Source: Primorskyibacter flagellatus (GTDB lineage Bacteria > Pseudomonadota > Alphaproteobacteria > Rhodobacterales > Rhodobacteraceae). From it: DNA of 64,000 nt. The position numbers and the translations under genes are program-made. Within the stretch, counting starts at the first letter, position 1, and every line of letters begins with the position of its first letter. The stretch covers positions 682,001 to 746,000 of the forward strand of contig NZ_BMFJ01000001.1 of assembly GCF_014638275.1 (NCBI RefSeq), in the 5' to 3' direction. The notes under the pieces are model-generated. The model was not told the origin of the DNA and did no database searches. It worked only from the letters and a program-made list of their open reading frames with translations. Positions 7,776 through 16,714 of this stretch are shown here, in pieces.

Positions 7776-8741
7776 ATGCAGTCGAGCCCCGGCCGCATCA
7801 CGCTCTGGGGGATCGAGGTGTTTGTGGCCACGGCCGAGGAACGGTCGATCACCGCCGCCGCACGGCGGCTCGGGGCCAGCGCCTCGGCCGTGTCCCAGCA
7901 ATTGACGAACCTCGAGGGCGCGCTTGGCGTGACCCTGCTGGTGCGCAACGCGCGGCCCGTCACGCTGACCCCGGCGGGAGAGGCGTTCCGGCGGCGGGCG
8001 CAGTCGATCCTGAACGAGGCGGCGCAGGCGCGGGCGGAGCTGGCGGTGACGGGCGGTTCGGCGCTGCGGCGGCTGCGGCTTGGCGTGATCGACGATCTGG
8101 AAGCCGACGTGACGCCGCAGCTGCTGGTGCGCATGGCGGACCGGCTTGAGGGCTGCCAGTTCCTGCTGGAGACCGAGGCGTCGCACTGGCTGTACGACCA
8201 GGTCGAGGCGGAGGCGCTGGACGTCATCGTGACGGCAGAGATGGGGGAGGCCCCGCCCTGGGCGGAGGTGCATCCGATCCTGTCGGAAGGCTTTGTCGTT
8301 GCGGCGCCGAAGGGGATGGTCGAACCGGGCGGCGATCCGCTGGCGCAGCTCAAGGCGCATCCGCTGGTGCAGTACACGACGCGGCATCACATGGGGCGGC
8401 TGATCGCGACGCATCTGGTGCAGCAGAATCTGACGCTGGCGCACCGGTTCGAACTGGACAGCTACCACGCCATTCTCGCGCTGGTCGGGCAGGGCGTGGG
8501 CTGGACGATCCTGCCGCCGCTGGCGCTGATGCGGGCGCGGCGTCTGATTGCGGAGCTGGACCTGCTGGACCTGCCGTTTGCGCCGGTGTCGCGGCGGATC
8601 GTGCTGATGGCGCGGCAGGGGATTCTGGAGGAGGTGCCGGGGGTCGTGGCCACGGAGCTCAAGGACTTGCTGGCGCAGGTGGTGGTGAAACCGGCGGTGG
8701 AGGCGTATCCGCATCTGAGCGCGCGGCTGCGGTTGTTGTGA
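7776..8741 (+). CDS. LysR-family transcriptional regulator
   Basis: A 321-residue regulator with an N-terminal winged helix-turn-helix (about residues 10-70: ITAAARRLGASASAVSQQLT, then LFVRN-like LLVRNARPVTLTPAGEAF) and a two-lobed effector domain (about 100-300). It starts five bases after phaR and is probably cotranscribed with it, which is unusual because LysR genes often diverge from their targets. No target can be named; the P450 gene downstream is convergent. A repeat-bearing hairpin follows. Confidence 0.9.
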   Translation: MQSSPGRITLWGIEVFVATAEERSITAAARRLGASASAVSQQLTNLEGALGVTLLVRNARPVTLTPAGEAFRRRAQSILNEAAQARAELAVTGGSALRRLRLGVIDDLEADVTPQLLVRMADRLEGCQFLLETEASHWLYDQVEAEALDVIVTAEMGEAPPWAEVHPILSEGFVVAAPKGMVEPGGDPLAQLKAHPLVQYTTRHHMGRLIATHLVQQNLTLAHRFELDSYHAILALVGQGVGWTILPPLALMRARRLIAELDLLDLPFAPVSRRIVLMARQGILEEVPGVVATELKDLLAQVVVKPAVEAYPHLSARLRLL

Positions 8742-8805
8742 CCGGGGGCGGGTGTTGGGGGGAAACGCACCCCACGGGGGCGGTTCCATATTAGCGGGAT
8801 GAAGC

Positions 8806-8856
8806 CCGCCCTGCGCGACCCTCGACCGTTTGCGTAGGGCGGGCTTTCAGCCCACC
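8806..8856. repeat. Family C repeat hairpin between convergent genes
   Basis: TGAAGCCCGCCCTGCGC (about 8810-8826) pairs imperfectly with GCGTAGGGCGGGCTTTCA (8832-8849), and the right half continues into GCCCACC, matching 591-615 in reverse complement at 23 of 25 positions. It lies between the ends of the LysR and P450 genes and could act as a two-way terminator, though it has no T-run. Confidence 0.65.
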
Positions 8857-8911
8857 ACCCCGGCCCCGACATCGCCGCCGCGGGACAGGTGATCCGACCG
8901 CCCGGCTCCGG

Positions 8912-10120
8912 TCACGCCCGCACCATCAAACGCTCCAGCCCGTGGAAATGGTAGGTGTTGGCGTACCGCGCCGGTTGCTCCAGCCGCAGGGTCGGGCAGC
9001 GCCGGAACAGGACGGGCAGGGCGGTGCGCAGTTCCAGCCGCGCCAGCGGCGCGCCAAGGCAGAAGTGCAGCCCGCCGCCGAAGCTGGCATTGGTGCGCAC
9101 CGGGCGCAGCGGGTCGAAGCGGTCGGGGTCCGGCCACGCGGCGGGATCGCGGTTGGCGGCGGCGAGCAGCAGCGCCACCCGGTCGCCGCGGGCGAAACGG
9201 TGGCCGCAGACCTCGACCTCCTCGAGCGCGTAGCGGGTGAACATGTGAAGGGGCGGGTCGTGGCGCAGGATCTCCTCGACCGTGCCGTCGATGTGTCCGG
9301 GGTCCAGCAGTTCCGGCAGCGGCAGGGGCAGCGGGCGGGTCAGCAGCCCTGCGACGCCGTTGCCGATGGTGTGGACCGTGGCCTCGTGACCGGCATTGAG
9401 CAGCAGGATGCAGGTGGCGATCAGTTCCGCGGTGGAGAGGCGCTCTCCGTCCGCCTCGGCGCGGATCAGGTCGGTGATGAGATCGTCGCGCGGGGTGGCG
9501 CGGCGGTCCGCGACATAGGCGGTCAGGAAATCGGTGAAGGCTGCTGCGGCTTCGGCGGCGGCGTCCTCCACCGCGCGGTCGCGGCGGGCCTGGTACATGG
9601 CGACCATGGCGTGGGACCAGCGCAGGAGATCCGGCGTCCGGTCCTCCGGCACGCCGAGAAGGCGGGCGATGACGATCACCGGCAGGGGTGCGGCGAAGGC
9701 GGGCAGCAGGTCGAAAGGCCCCTCCGGGAACGCGTCGATCAGGCGGTGCGCGAGGGCTGTGATCCCCGGTTCCAGCGCGGCGATGCGGCGGGAAGTGAAG
9801 GCGCGCAGCACCAGCCCGCGCAGGCGGGTGTGCCGGGGCGGTTCAAGCTCGAGCATCGAATGATCGTCGATCGCGTAGAAGGGCCGCAGGTGGTCGGGGA
9901 CGGGGCGGGCGAGCTCTGCCGGGATTTCGCGCCCGAAGCGGCGGTCGCGCAGCAGGGCCGTCACCACATCGTGCGAGAAGGCGGCAGGCATGGCGTAGTC
10001 CTGCCACCAGACCAGCGGGCCGAGCGCGCGGGCGCGGGCATAGGCGGTGTAGGGGTCCTGCACGAAGGCGGGGTCGGTCGGGGACTGCGAGAGGACCGGA
10101 AGGGACGGGCGGGCTGACAT
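8912..10120 (-). CDS. Cytochrome P450
   Basis: A 402-residue soluble bacterial P450 monooxygenase. The heme-ligand loop is FGGGLHFCLGAPLAR, with Cys as the iron ligand. The I-helix oxygen-activation motif is LLNAGHEATVH, and the K-helix ExxR is in VEEILRHDPP. Length is normal for class I P450s that use separate ferredoxin and reductase; neither partner lies nearby. The start MSARPSLPV at 10120 is chosen over longer upstream extensions that only shadow the sensor kinase. It diverges from the kinase with a 60-base gap. The substrate is unknown. Confidence 0.95.
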   Translation of the reverse strand: MSARPSLPVLSQSPTDPAFVQDPYTAYARARALGPLVWWQDYAMPAAFSHDVVTALLRDRRFGREIPAELARPVPDHLRPFYAIDDHSMLELEPPRHTRLRGLVLRAFTSRRIAALEPGITALAHRLIDAFPEGPFDLLPAFAAPLPVIVIARLLGVPEDRTPDLLRWSHAMVAMYQARRDRAVEDAAAEAAAAFTDFLTAYVADRRATPRDDLITDLIRAEADGERLSTAELIATCILLLNAGHEATVHTIGNGVAGLLTRPLPLPLPELLDPGHIDGTVEEILRHDPPLHMFTRYALEEVEVCGHRFARGDRVALLLAAANRDPAAWPDPDRFDPLRPVRTNASFGGGLHFCLGAPLARLELRTALPVLFRRCPTLRLEQPARYANTYHFHGLERLMVRA

Positions 10121-10180
10121 GGCGGGATCATTGGGCGCGGACGCTTCCCAAGGCAAGGGGGGCGCCGGTATAAGGGGCGG

Positions 10181-11971
10181 ATGACACGCGGGTTCGGGCG
10201 GCGGGCGGCCGTCATCATGCTGTATCTGCTGCTGACGCTGGCCCTGGCCTGGGGGGTGCTGCATGTCGGATTTGCCCGCGCGCTGGTTCCCTTGCGCGAG
10301 CGCGGGCTGTCCGACCTCGCCCTGACGGCCGACCGGCTGACCGGGCGGCTGCAGCGGTACCAGGACCTTGCGGTGCTGATGTCGTCGCATCCCGACCTTG
10401 CCGTGCTGACGGAGCCGGGTGGCGCGGGGGCGGAGGCGCGGGCGCGGGCGGACCGGCTGCTGCTGTCGGCGGCGGACCGGACCACGGCACTGAACCTCAC
10501 CTTCCTTGCCGCCGACGGGCGGGTGCTGGCGGATGCGGACCGGCTGACCCTGCCGGAGACGGAAATGGCGGCCCTGCGGTCCGGTCCGATCTTCCGGCGG
10601 GCGCTGGACGGGGCGCTTGGCACCGGCAGCGCGCTGCTGACCGCCGTGCCCGGAGAGCCGGAGCGGCGCAGCTACCTTTTCGCCGCGCCGAGTTTCGATC
10701 CGGGTGGCGGGGTGCGCGGCGTGTTGGTGGTGGCGGTCGACATGGATCACGTGGAACTGGCCTGGCGGGGGCAGCGTCCGGCCGTCTACTTCACCGACGC
10801 GGGGGGGCGGGTCTTTGTCACCAACCGGTCGGAGCTGCTGTTCTGGCGCGAGGGGGCGGAGGGGTTCCGTCCGCCCGATGCGCCGCCGGTCCCGGTGGCG
10901 CGGCGCACAGTCGGGGGGATGGAAATCTGGCGGGCCGACCTGGGCGCCTATGTCCCCGATCCCGCGCTGCGGCTGGTGCAGGACCTGCCGCAGGTCGGCA
11001 TGCAGGCGACGGCGCTGATCGACATCTCGACCGCGCAGCGGCTGGCGCGGCTGCAGGCGGCGGTGGCGGCGCTGGTGATGCTGTCCTTCGGCGCGGTGAT
11101 CTTCTGGGCGACGGAGCGGCGGCGGGTGCTGGCGCGGGCCAACGCGCAGCTGGAAAGCCGGGTGGCCGCCCGCACCGCGGAGCTGTCGGGCGCCAACATG
11201 ATGCTGCGGCGCGAGGTGGCGGAACGGCAGGAGGCGGAGGCGGCGCTGAAGAAGGCGCAGGCGGAGCTGGTGCAGGCGGGCAAGCTGTCCGCGCTTGGCC
11301 AGATGTCCGCCGGGCTGGCGCACGAGCTGAACCAGCCGCTCATGGCGATCCACCAGTTCGCGGAGAACGGAGCGCTGTTCCTGTCCCGCGACCGGCCCGA
11401 GAAGGCGGCGGGCAACCTGACGCGGATCTCCGAGCTGTCCGCGCGCATGGGCCGGATCATCCGCAACCTGCGCGCCTTCGCCCGGCAGGAGAGCGAACCG
11501 GCGCGGCGCGTGGACCTGAGCCAGGTGATCGCGACCGCGCTCGAGATGACGGAGGCGCGGCTGTCGAAGGAGGGCGTCGTCGTCGCGCTGGACCTGCCGG
11601 AGGTGCCGGTGATGGCGATGGCCGGAGAGGTGCGGCTGGCGCAGGTTCTGGTGAACCTCATCACCAATGCCGCCGACGCCATGGCGGGACGGGAGGAGCG
11701 GGTGCTGCGGCTGACCCTGACGGCCCGCCCGCGCCCGACAATCCGGGTGGCGGATACCGGCGCGGGCATCGCGCAGCCCGAGCGGATCTTCGACCCATAC
11801 TACACCACCAAGGAGGCGGGGGCGGCCGAGGGCATGGGCCTGGGACTGTCGATCTCCTACGGGATGGTGCAGAGCTTTGGCGGCGCGATCCGGGGCGCCA
11901 ACCTGCCCGGCGGCGGAGCGGAGTTCGTGGTGGAGCTTGAGCCGGTGCCGGAGGAGATGGCGGCGGAGTAG
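10181..11971 (+). CDS. DctB-like sensor histidine kinase (orphan)
   Basis: A 596-residue inner-membrane kinase. Order of parts: TM helix about 12-34; periplasmic double-PAS/Cache-like sensor (about 35-285, opening with LRERGLSDLALTADRL); second TM about 290-308; a coiled coil; the phosphoacceptor box GLAHELNQPLMAIHQ with His381; then N box (LITNAADAM), G box (VADTGAGI) and GMGLGLSISYGMVQSFGG. The pattern is that of DctB C4-dicarboxylate sensors. No dctD response regulator lies beside it, and the only TRAP operon in the window is 16 kb away. The ligand is inferred only from family resemblance. Confidence 0.88.
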   Translation: MTRGFGRRAAVIMLYLLLTLALAWGVLHVGFARALVPLRERGLSDLALTADRLTGRLQRYQDLAVLMSSHPDLAVLTEPGGAGAEARARADRLLLSAADRTTALNLTFLAADGRVLADADRLTLPETEMAALRSGPIFRRALDGALGTGSALLTAVPGEPERRSYLFAAPSFDPGGGVRGVLVVAVDMDHVELAWRGQRPAVYFTDAGGRVFVTNRSELLFWREGAEGFRPPDAPPVPVARRTVGGMEIWRADLGAYVPDPALRLVQDLPQVGMQATALIDISTAQRLARLQAAVAALVMLSFGAVIFWATERRRVLARANAQLESRVAARTAELSGANMMLRREVAERQEAEAALKKAQAELVQAGKLSALGQMSAGLAHELNQPLMAIHQFAENGALFLSRDRPEKAAGNLTRISELSARMGRIIRNLRAFARQESEPARRVDLSQVIATALEMTEARLSKEGVVVALDLPEVPVMAMAGEVRLAQVLVNLITNAADAMAGREERVLRLTLTARPRPTIRVADTGAGIAQPERIFDPYYTTKEAGAAEGMGLGLSISYGMVQSFGGAIRGANLPGGGAEFVVELEPVPEEMAAE

Positions 11972-12028
11972 GGGCGGCCCTGCGGGCCGTGCCTCCGGCG
12001 GGGATACTTGCGAAACCAAAGAAGGGGG
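11972..12028. repeat. Family D 3'-end repeat
   Basis: GCGGCCCTGCGGGCCGTGCC (a hairpin) is followed by CGGGGATACTTGCGAAACCAAAGAAG. The arrangement, G/C hairpin then CCGGGGATACTT-A-rich-AAGA, recurs at 18195-18262 and as an inverted pair at 56591-56722, each time between convergent genes. It is probably a terminator-associated dispersed element. Confidence 0.6.
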
Positions 12029-12032
12029 CGGG

Positions 12033-12335
12033 TCAGCGGTTGAAGCGGGACTCGCGCAGGACCTCGCAGACCTGGAGATGGTAGTCGGCGTAGAGCTCTG
12101 CCCGGCCAAGGCGCTTGGTGGCGACATGGTCGGGGTGGCGGGCCCAGGCGTCGAGGGTTTCGAGGCTTTCCCACTGGAAGAAGGTGAGGCGTTCGCCGTC
12201 CTCGGCCCGGTAGGCCTTGTGAAAGATGTAGCCGGGCAGGGTGGTGGCAATGGCTTCCATCCTTGCGAGCGCGTCGTAATAGGCGGGGCCGTCCCCGGCT
12301 TCGGTGCGGTGCGCGCGGAAGGTGACGACGATCAT
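12033..12335 (-). CDS. Antibiotic biosynthesis monooxygenase (ABM) domain protein
   Basis: A 100-residue dimeric alpha/beta-barrel protein. Typical ABM features are the opening MIVVTFRAH strand, [22 protein letters not shown], and [28 protein letters not shown], the W-S-L-E-W-HP-H pattern of the fold. Such proteins are small cofactorless oxygenases, heme-degrading enzymes or stress proteins; which applies here is unclear. The start at 12335 matches the family N-terminus. It is convergent with the sensor kinase and divergent from phnC. Confidence 0.82.
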   Translation of the reverse strand: MIVVTFRAHRTEAGDGPAYYDALARMEAIATTLPGYIFHKAYRAEDGERLTFFQWESLETLDAWARHPDHVATKRLGRAELYADYHLQVCEVLRESRFNR

Positions 12336-12503
12336 GGCTCTGGTCCTCCTGTCCCGACAGGCTATGGCGCGCGGTGGCCCGGCGGCAAGCATGTGCCTGC
12401 GAAACGGGCAGGGACGGGTGGCGTTCCGGGCCGGGACGGGCGCGTCACAAAAGTTTCGCGGAACCGATACATTTCCTTAGCGGCACGGCCCTAGCAACCC
12501 GTT

Positions 12504-12544
12504 CAGCAAAGTTCGGGCAGCAAAGTTCGGGCAGCAAAACCGGG
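12504..12544. repeat. 14-bp tandem repeat in phnC leader
   Basis: CAGCAAAGTTCGGG occurs twice exactly (12504-12517, 12518-12531), followed by a diverged third copy, CAGCAAAACCGGGG. It ends only ten bases before the phnC GTG start, so it lies in the presumed 5' leader. Its role is unknown; slippage could change leader length. Confidence 0.75.
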
Positions 12545-12553
12545 GGACAGGGC

Positions 12554-13363
12554 GTGCTGACAATCGAGAAGCTGACGAAGACGTTCGGCGGGAAGACCGC
12601 CGTGGACTCTGCCAGCATCTCCGTCGACCGCCCGATGATGATCGGGATCATCGGCCGCTCCGGTGCGGGTAAGTCGACGCTTCTGCGGATGCTGAACCGG
12701 CTGACCGACCATACCTCGGGCGCGATCCGTTTCGAGGGGCGCGAGGTCACCGCGCTGCGCGGCGCGGCCAAGCGCGAATGGCAGGCCGACTGCGCGATGA
12801 TCTTCCAGCAGTTCAACCTGGTGCCGCGCATGGACGTGGTGTCGAACGTGCTGCACGGGACGCTGAACAAACGGTCCACCCTGGCGACGCTGTTCAACCT
12901 GTATCCGGATGCGGACATCCATCGCGCCATCGACATCCTTGACCGGCTCGGCATTGCCGAGCACGCGCCGAAACGGGCGGAGGCGCTGTCGGGCGGGCAG
13001 CAGCAGCGGGTCGCCATCGCGCGGGCCCTGATGCAGGATCCGAAGATCATCCTCGCCGATGAACCGATCGCTTCGCTCGACCCGATGAACGCGCAGATCG
13101 TCATGGACGCGCTGCGCCGCATCCACGAGGAGGACGGGCGCACCGTCATCGCCAACCTGCACACGCTGGACACCGCGCGGCGCTACTGCGACCGGGTGAT
13201 CGGCATGCTGCACGGGCGCATCGTCTTCGACGGCACGCCGGAACAGCTGACCACCGGCACCGCCCGCGACATCTACGGGGCGGATGCGTCGTTCTCGGAA
13301 GAGGCGACCTCCACCCAGATCGACGCGCTGACCCGCGCGAAGGTCGCACCCGTCCACGCCTGA
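12554..13363 (+). CDS. phnC: Phosphonate ABC transporter ATP-binding protein PhnC
   Basis: The 269-residue ATPase of the phosphonate importer. Visible motifs are Walker A ([11 protein letters not shown]), Q-loop ([13 protein letters not shown]), signature ([15 protein letters not shown]), Walker B ([12 protein letters not shown]) and the switch His in NLHTLDTA. The GTG start at 12554 is preferred because the family begins right at [10 protein letters not shown] and GGGGGAC lies upstream; longer starts run through the tandem repeats. It heads phnC-phnD-phnE-phnE. A hairpin separates it from phnD. Confidence 0.95.
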   Translation: MLTIEKLTKTFGGKTAVDSASISVDRPMMIGIIGRSGAGKSTLLRMLNRLTDHTSGAIRFEGREVTALRGAAKREWQADCAMIFQQFNLVPRMDVVSNVLHGTLNKRSTLATLFNLYPDADIHRAIDILDRLGIAEHAPKRAEALSGGQQQRVAIARALMQDPKIILADEPIASLDPMNAQIVMDALRRIHEEDGRTVIANLHTLDTARRYCDRVIGMLHGRIVFDGTPEQLTTGTARDIYGADASFSEEATSTQIDALTRAKVAPVHA

Positions 13364-13375
13364 AGTTTCATCTGC

Positions 13376-13402
13376 CCCCGTCGCCTGAAGCGGCGGGGTT
13401 TT
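13376..13402 (+). terminator. Hairpin with T-run between phnC and phnD
   Basis: CCCCGTCGC and GCGGCGGGG (13376-13384, 13390-13398) form a 9-bp stem with one G-T pair and the loop CTGAA, followed by TTTT. It could terminate phnC transcripts in part or protect the 5' end of the phnD message. Confidence 0.65.
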
Positions 13403-13421
13403 CACTATGGGAGCATACCTG

Positions 13422-14324
13422 ATGAAAAGACTGATCGCCGCCGCACTGGCAACCACCGCCCTCGTCCAGCCCGTTCTGGCGCAGGACGTGACCGAGTTCC
13501 GCATCGGCATCCTCGGCGGGGAAAACGCCCAGGACCGGCTGAACAACCACGAATGCCTGAAGACCTACACCGAGGAAGCGCTTGGCGTTCCCGTCAAGCT
13601 GTTTGCCCCGGCCGACTATGACGGCGTGATCCAGGGCCTGCTGGGCGGTACACTGGACATGGCGTGGCTGGGTGCTTCGGGCTATGCCAAGATCTACCTC
13701 GACGATCCTGAGGCCGTGACCCCGGTTCTGGTCAAGGTGAACGTGGACGGTTCCATCGGCTACCACTCCATCGGGTTTGCCCGCAAGGACAGCGGCATCA
13801 CCTCGCTGGAGGACATGAAGGGCAAGAAGTTCGGCTTCGGCGACCCGAACTCCACCTCCGGCTACCTGATCCCGTCGATCGAGATCCCGCAGCAGACCGG
13901 CTCCACCATGGAGAACGGCGCGTATTTCGGTGAGGTCGTCTTCACCGGCGGTCACGAGCAGACCATCGTCGCGGTGAACAACGGCGATGTGGACGGCGGC
14001 GTGACCTGGGCCGACGGCCAGGGCAACTGGGAAGACGGCTTCAACTCCGGCGCACTGCGCAAGGCGGTCGATGCCGGCCTGATCGACATGAACGACCTGG
14101 TCGAAATCTGGCGGTCGAAAGAGATCCCCGAGGGTCCGGTCGTCCTGCGCACCGCCCTGCCGGAAGAGGTCAAGGTCAAGATGACCGACCTCGTCGAAGG
14201 CATGTACGAGATGGACAAGGACTGCACCTACAACATCTCTGCCGGTGAATCGCTTGGCTTCAAGCCGATCACCCACGAGGCCTACGACTCCATCGTCGCG
14301 GCCCGCAAGTCGAAGTCCAACTGA
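13422..14324 (+). CDS. phnD: Phosphonate ABC transporter substrate-binding protein PhnD
   Basis: The 300-residue periplasmic binding protein that delivers phosphonates to PhnE. It has a clear signal peptide, MKRLIAAALATTALVQPVLA with cleavage before QDV. The mature part shows the PhnD signatures GGENAQDRL, LFAPADYDGVIQGLLGGTLDMAWLG and FGDPNSTSGYLIP, whose Ser/Thr residues bind the phosphonate group in the family. The start at 13422 fits GGGAG eight bases upstream better than the in-frame ATG at 13407. Hairpins flank the gene on both sides, as often seen for highly expressed binding proteins. Confidence 0.95.
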   Translation: MKRLIAAALATTALVQPVLAQDVTEFRIGILGGENAQDRLNNHECLKTYTEEALGVPVKLFAPADYDGVIQGLLGGTLDMAWLGASGYAKIYLDDPEAVTPVLVKVNVDGSIGYHSIGFARKDSGITSLEDMKGKKFGFGDPNSTSGYLIPSIEIPQQTGSTMENGAYFGEVVFTGGHEQTIVAVNNGDVDGGVTWADGQGNWEDGFNSGALRKAVDAGLIDMNDLVEIWRSKEIPEGPVVLRTALPEEVKVKMTDLVEGMYEMDKDCTYNISAGESLGFKPITHEAYDSIVAARKSKSN

Positions 14325-14339
14325 TCCCATCCGATCCTC

Positions 14340-14366
14340 CGGCGGGTCCCTGACCGGGGCCCGCCG
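14340..14366 (+). terminator. Hairpin (attenuator) between phnD and phnE
   Basis: CGGCGGGTCCC pairs with GGGGCCCGCCG (14340-14350, 14356-14366; one G-T pair, loop TGACC), followed by TTCCTTT. It is likely to lower permease expression relative to phnD or stabilise the phnD message. Confidence 0.65.
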
Positions 14367-14390
14367 TTCCTTTGCAGGGGCCTTTCCGAC

Positions 14391-15260
14391 ATGTCAGACG
14401 CCACGGGCATCCGCCTGATCCACGATGACTATATCGCGCTGACACGCCGCAAACGCCTTTATTCCGGCATCCTGCTGGCGATCTTCGTGGCGCTCATGAC
14501 CTCGGGCTTCATGCTGGCGGATTCGCGCAATGCGGGCGGGTTCTGGTCCGGGCTGCACCGGGTTCTGGACTTTCCGAAAACCGTGGTGGCCGAGGCGGTG
14601 GACAAGGCCGCGGAACTGCCGGGCCATGTCGTGACCTACTTTCCGGCGCTTGTCGAAACGCTCAACATCGCCGCGGTGTCCACCCTGACCGGGGCGCTTG
14701 GCGGGATGGTCCTGTCGATGCTGGCGACCCGCGGCATGGCGCGCTGGCCGGCGCTGATCCCGGTGTTCCGGCGGATCATGGACGTGATGCGGGCGGTGCC
14801 CGAGATCGTCATTGCGCTGGTGCTGATCTTCGTGCTGGGCGGCGGGCCGGTCCCGGCGATGATCGCGATTGCCTTCCACACGACCGGCGCGCTCGGCAAG
14901 CTGTTTTCCGAGGTGAACGAGAATGCCTCGCTCAAGCCGGTCGAGGGGCTGGCCTCCGTCGGCGCCAACTGGACGCAGCAGATGGTGCTGGGCGTGGTGC
15001 CGCAGGTGGCGCCAAACTACCTGTCCTATGCGCTGCTGCGGTTCGAGATCAACATCCGCGCCTCTGCCATCCTCGGCTTTGTCGGCGCGGGCGGGATCGG
15101 GTACGAGCTGAAGAACGCGATGAGCTGGGGGCAGGGCAAGTATGACGAGAGCGCGGCGATCTTCCTGATGCTGTTCACGACCATCGTGGTGGTGGACCAG
15201 ACCTCTTCGTGGTTCCGCGACCGCCTGACCCATGGCCGCCGGGTGGAGATGCTGGCATGA
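14391..15260 (+). CDS. phnE: Phosphonate ABC transporter permease PhnE (first)
   Basis: A 289-residue inner-membrane permease. One TM helix lies near residues 23-43 and the core of about five more follows from residue 80. The cytoplasmic EAA-type loop that contacts PhnC is LFSEVNENASLKPVEGLASVGANWTQ, and the end is GFVGAGGIGYELKNAM, as in other PhnE proteins. Its last four bases overlap the second permease gene, so the two are translationally coupled and probably form a heterodimeric channel. Confidence 0.94.
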   Translation: MSDATGIRLIHDDYIALTRRKRLYSGILLAIFVALMTSGFMLADSRNAGGFWSGLHRVLDFPKTVVAEAVDKAAELPGHVVTYFPALVETLNIAAVSTLTGALGGMVLSMLATRGMARWPALIPVFRRIMDVMRAVPEIVIALVLIFVLGGGPVPAMIAIAFHTTGALGKLFSEVNENASLKPVEGLASVGANWTQQMVLGVVPQVAPNYLSYALLRFEINIRASAILGFVGAGGIGYELKNAMSWGQGKYDESAAIFLMLFTTIVVVDQTSSWFRDRLTHGRRVEMLA

Positions 15261-16582
15261 CGATGACCGCTGACCCCTCGGCCCTGAACGGCGACCTCAA
15301 GCGGCAGGCCAGCGCGCTGTTCCGCACCAAACGGACGTGGTCCTTCGCGCTGCCGCTGATCGTGCTGGCCTACCTGACCTACGCCTTCTTCGCCTTCGAC
15401 GTGCCGGGGCTGATCCGCACCGCCAGCCCCGAGAACGGCCAGACCCTGCTGCGCGACAGCTATTCCTACAAGACCCATGTGACGCGGGACAACCGCAGCG
15501 CGGAGGTCTCCATCGCCGTGGAGGGGGAGCGCAAGGGGGCCTATCCGGAGGGCGCGTCGCCGGACTGGGTCACGCTTGGCGAAGTGACGGAGATCCGGCT
15601 GGCCGGGGGCGGGCTTGTCACCTTCGGGCCGGAGGAGGTGTCCTATGACATCCCGGGCTACGGCCTTGTCACCGCGCGGCCCGGCGACGGCGGGGCTAAT
15701 GCGACGTTCCCGCCCGGCGACCTGCCGGAGTGGATCAATGCGTCGAAGAACCGCGTGGCGATCACCACGGACGAAGGCCGGCTGACCATCACCCGCAACC
15801 GGACCGAACTGTTCCGTTACACGACGGGGTGGGAGCTGTTCTTCTTCACGCTTGACAGCCCGTATCACGGCAAGGGGCCGGGAGAGCTGCTGAGCCTTGC
15901 CCTGAACGGTGAGGCGGCGGGCATCTGGCACGACTTCTGGTACAATCCGATGTGGATGCATGCCTCTGTCGCATGGGCGCTGTTCGAGACGGTGCTGATG
16001 GCGTTCCTCGGCACCTTCGGGGCGGCGATCGTGGCGCTGCCGCTGGCTTTCCTCGCCGCGAAGAACTTCGCGCCGCTGATGCTGGTGCGGCAGGCCTTCC
16101 GGCGGCTGTTCGACCTGTTCCGCGGCGTGGACGCGCTGATCTGGACCATCGTGCTGGCCCGTGCCTTCGGGCCGGGGCCGCTGACCGGGGCGCTGGCAAT
16201 CCTCGTCACCGACACCGGCAGCTTCGGCAAGATGTTCTCGGAGGCGCTGGAGAACGTGGACGGCAAGCAGATCGAGGGGCTGTCCTCGGTCGGGGCCAAA
16301 CCGGTGCAGCGCTACCGGTTCGGGGTGATCCCGCAGGTGACGCCGGTGCTGCTGTCACAGGTGCTCTACTTCTTCGAATCCAACACACGGTCGGCCACGG
16401 TGATCGGCGCGATCACGGGCGGCGGGATCGGGTTGCTGCTGACGCAGGCGATGATCACCCAGAAGGACTGGGAAGAGGTGACCTACTACATCGTCCTCGT
16501 CGTGCTGATGGTCTTCGCGATGGACTGGTTTTCCGGCTGGGTCCGTCGCAGGCTGATCGCCGGGGACGGCGAGGGGCACTGA
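15257..16582 (+). CDS. phnE: Phosphonate ABC transporter permease PhnE (second, extended)
   Basis: A 441-residue permease, larger than its partner. After a first TM helix (about 30-50), residues 60-215 form a soluble, probably periplasmic insertion (about 155 residues). The PhnE core follows, with LFSEALENVDGKQIEGLSSVGAKPVQ-type coupling loop (here MFSEALENVDGKQ...) and GAITGGGIGLLLTQAM near the end. Such long second permeases are common in Rhodobacteraceae phn operons. The ATG overlaps the previous stop (ATGA). A GGCGGGATCCCGCC palindrome follows the stop. Confidence 0.93.
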   Translation: MTMTADPSALNGDLKRQASALFRTKRTWSFALPLIVLAYLTYAFFAFDVPGLIRTASPENGQTLLRDSYSYKTHVTRDNRSAEVSIAVEGERKGAYPEGASPDWVTLGEVTEIRLAGGGLVTFGPEEVSYDIPGYGLVTARPGDGGANATFPPGDLPEWINASKNRVAITTDEGRLTITRNRTELFRYTTGWELFFFTLDSPYHGKGPGELLSLALNGEAAGIWHDFWYNPMWMHASVAWALFETVLMAFLGTFGAAIVALPLAFLAAKNFAPLMLVRQAFRRLFDLFRGVDALIWTIVLARAFGPGPLTGALAILVTDTGSFGKMFSEALENVDGKQIEGLSSVGAKPVQRYRFGVIPQVTPVLLSQVLYFFESNTRSATVIGAITGGGIGLLLTQAMITQKDWEEVTYYIVLVVLMVFAMDWFSGWVRRRLIAGDGEGH

Positions 16583-16714
16583 GGCGGGATCCCGCCGACG
16601 CGCCGCGCGACCTGACCCAGGGTCAACAATTGTTTCGGTGACGAGGACAATGGTGTTACCCTCCTGTGCGGAGCCGGCTGAGTCCGGGTCCGATTTGACA
16701 CCAGGAGATTTGTT

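Noticed and set aside
8912..12250. A 1112-codon minus-strand frame spanning the P450 gene and the reverse of the sensor kinase
   Set aside because: The P450 protein begins at 10120; the upstream part is a shadow of the kinase gene with low-complexity Arg/Pro/His content.
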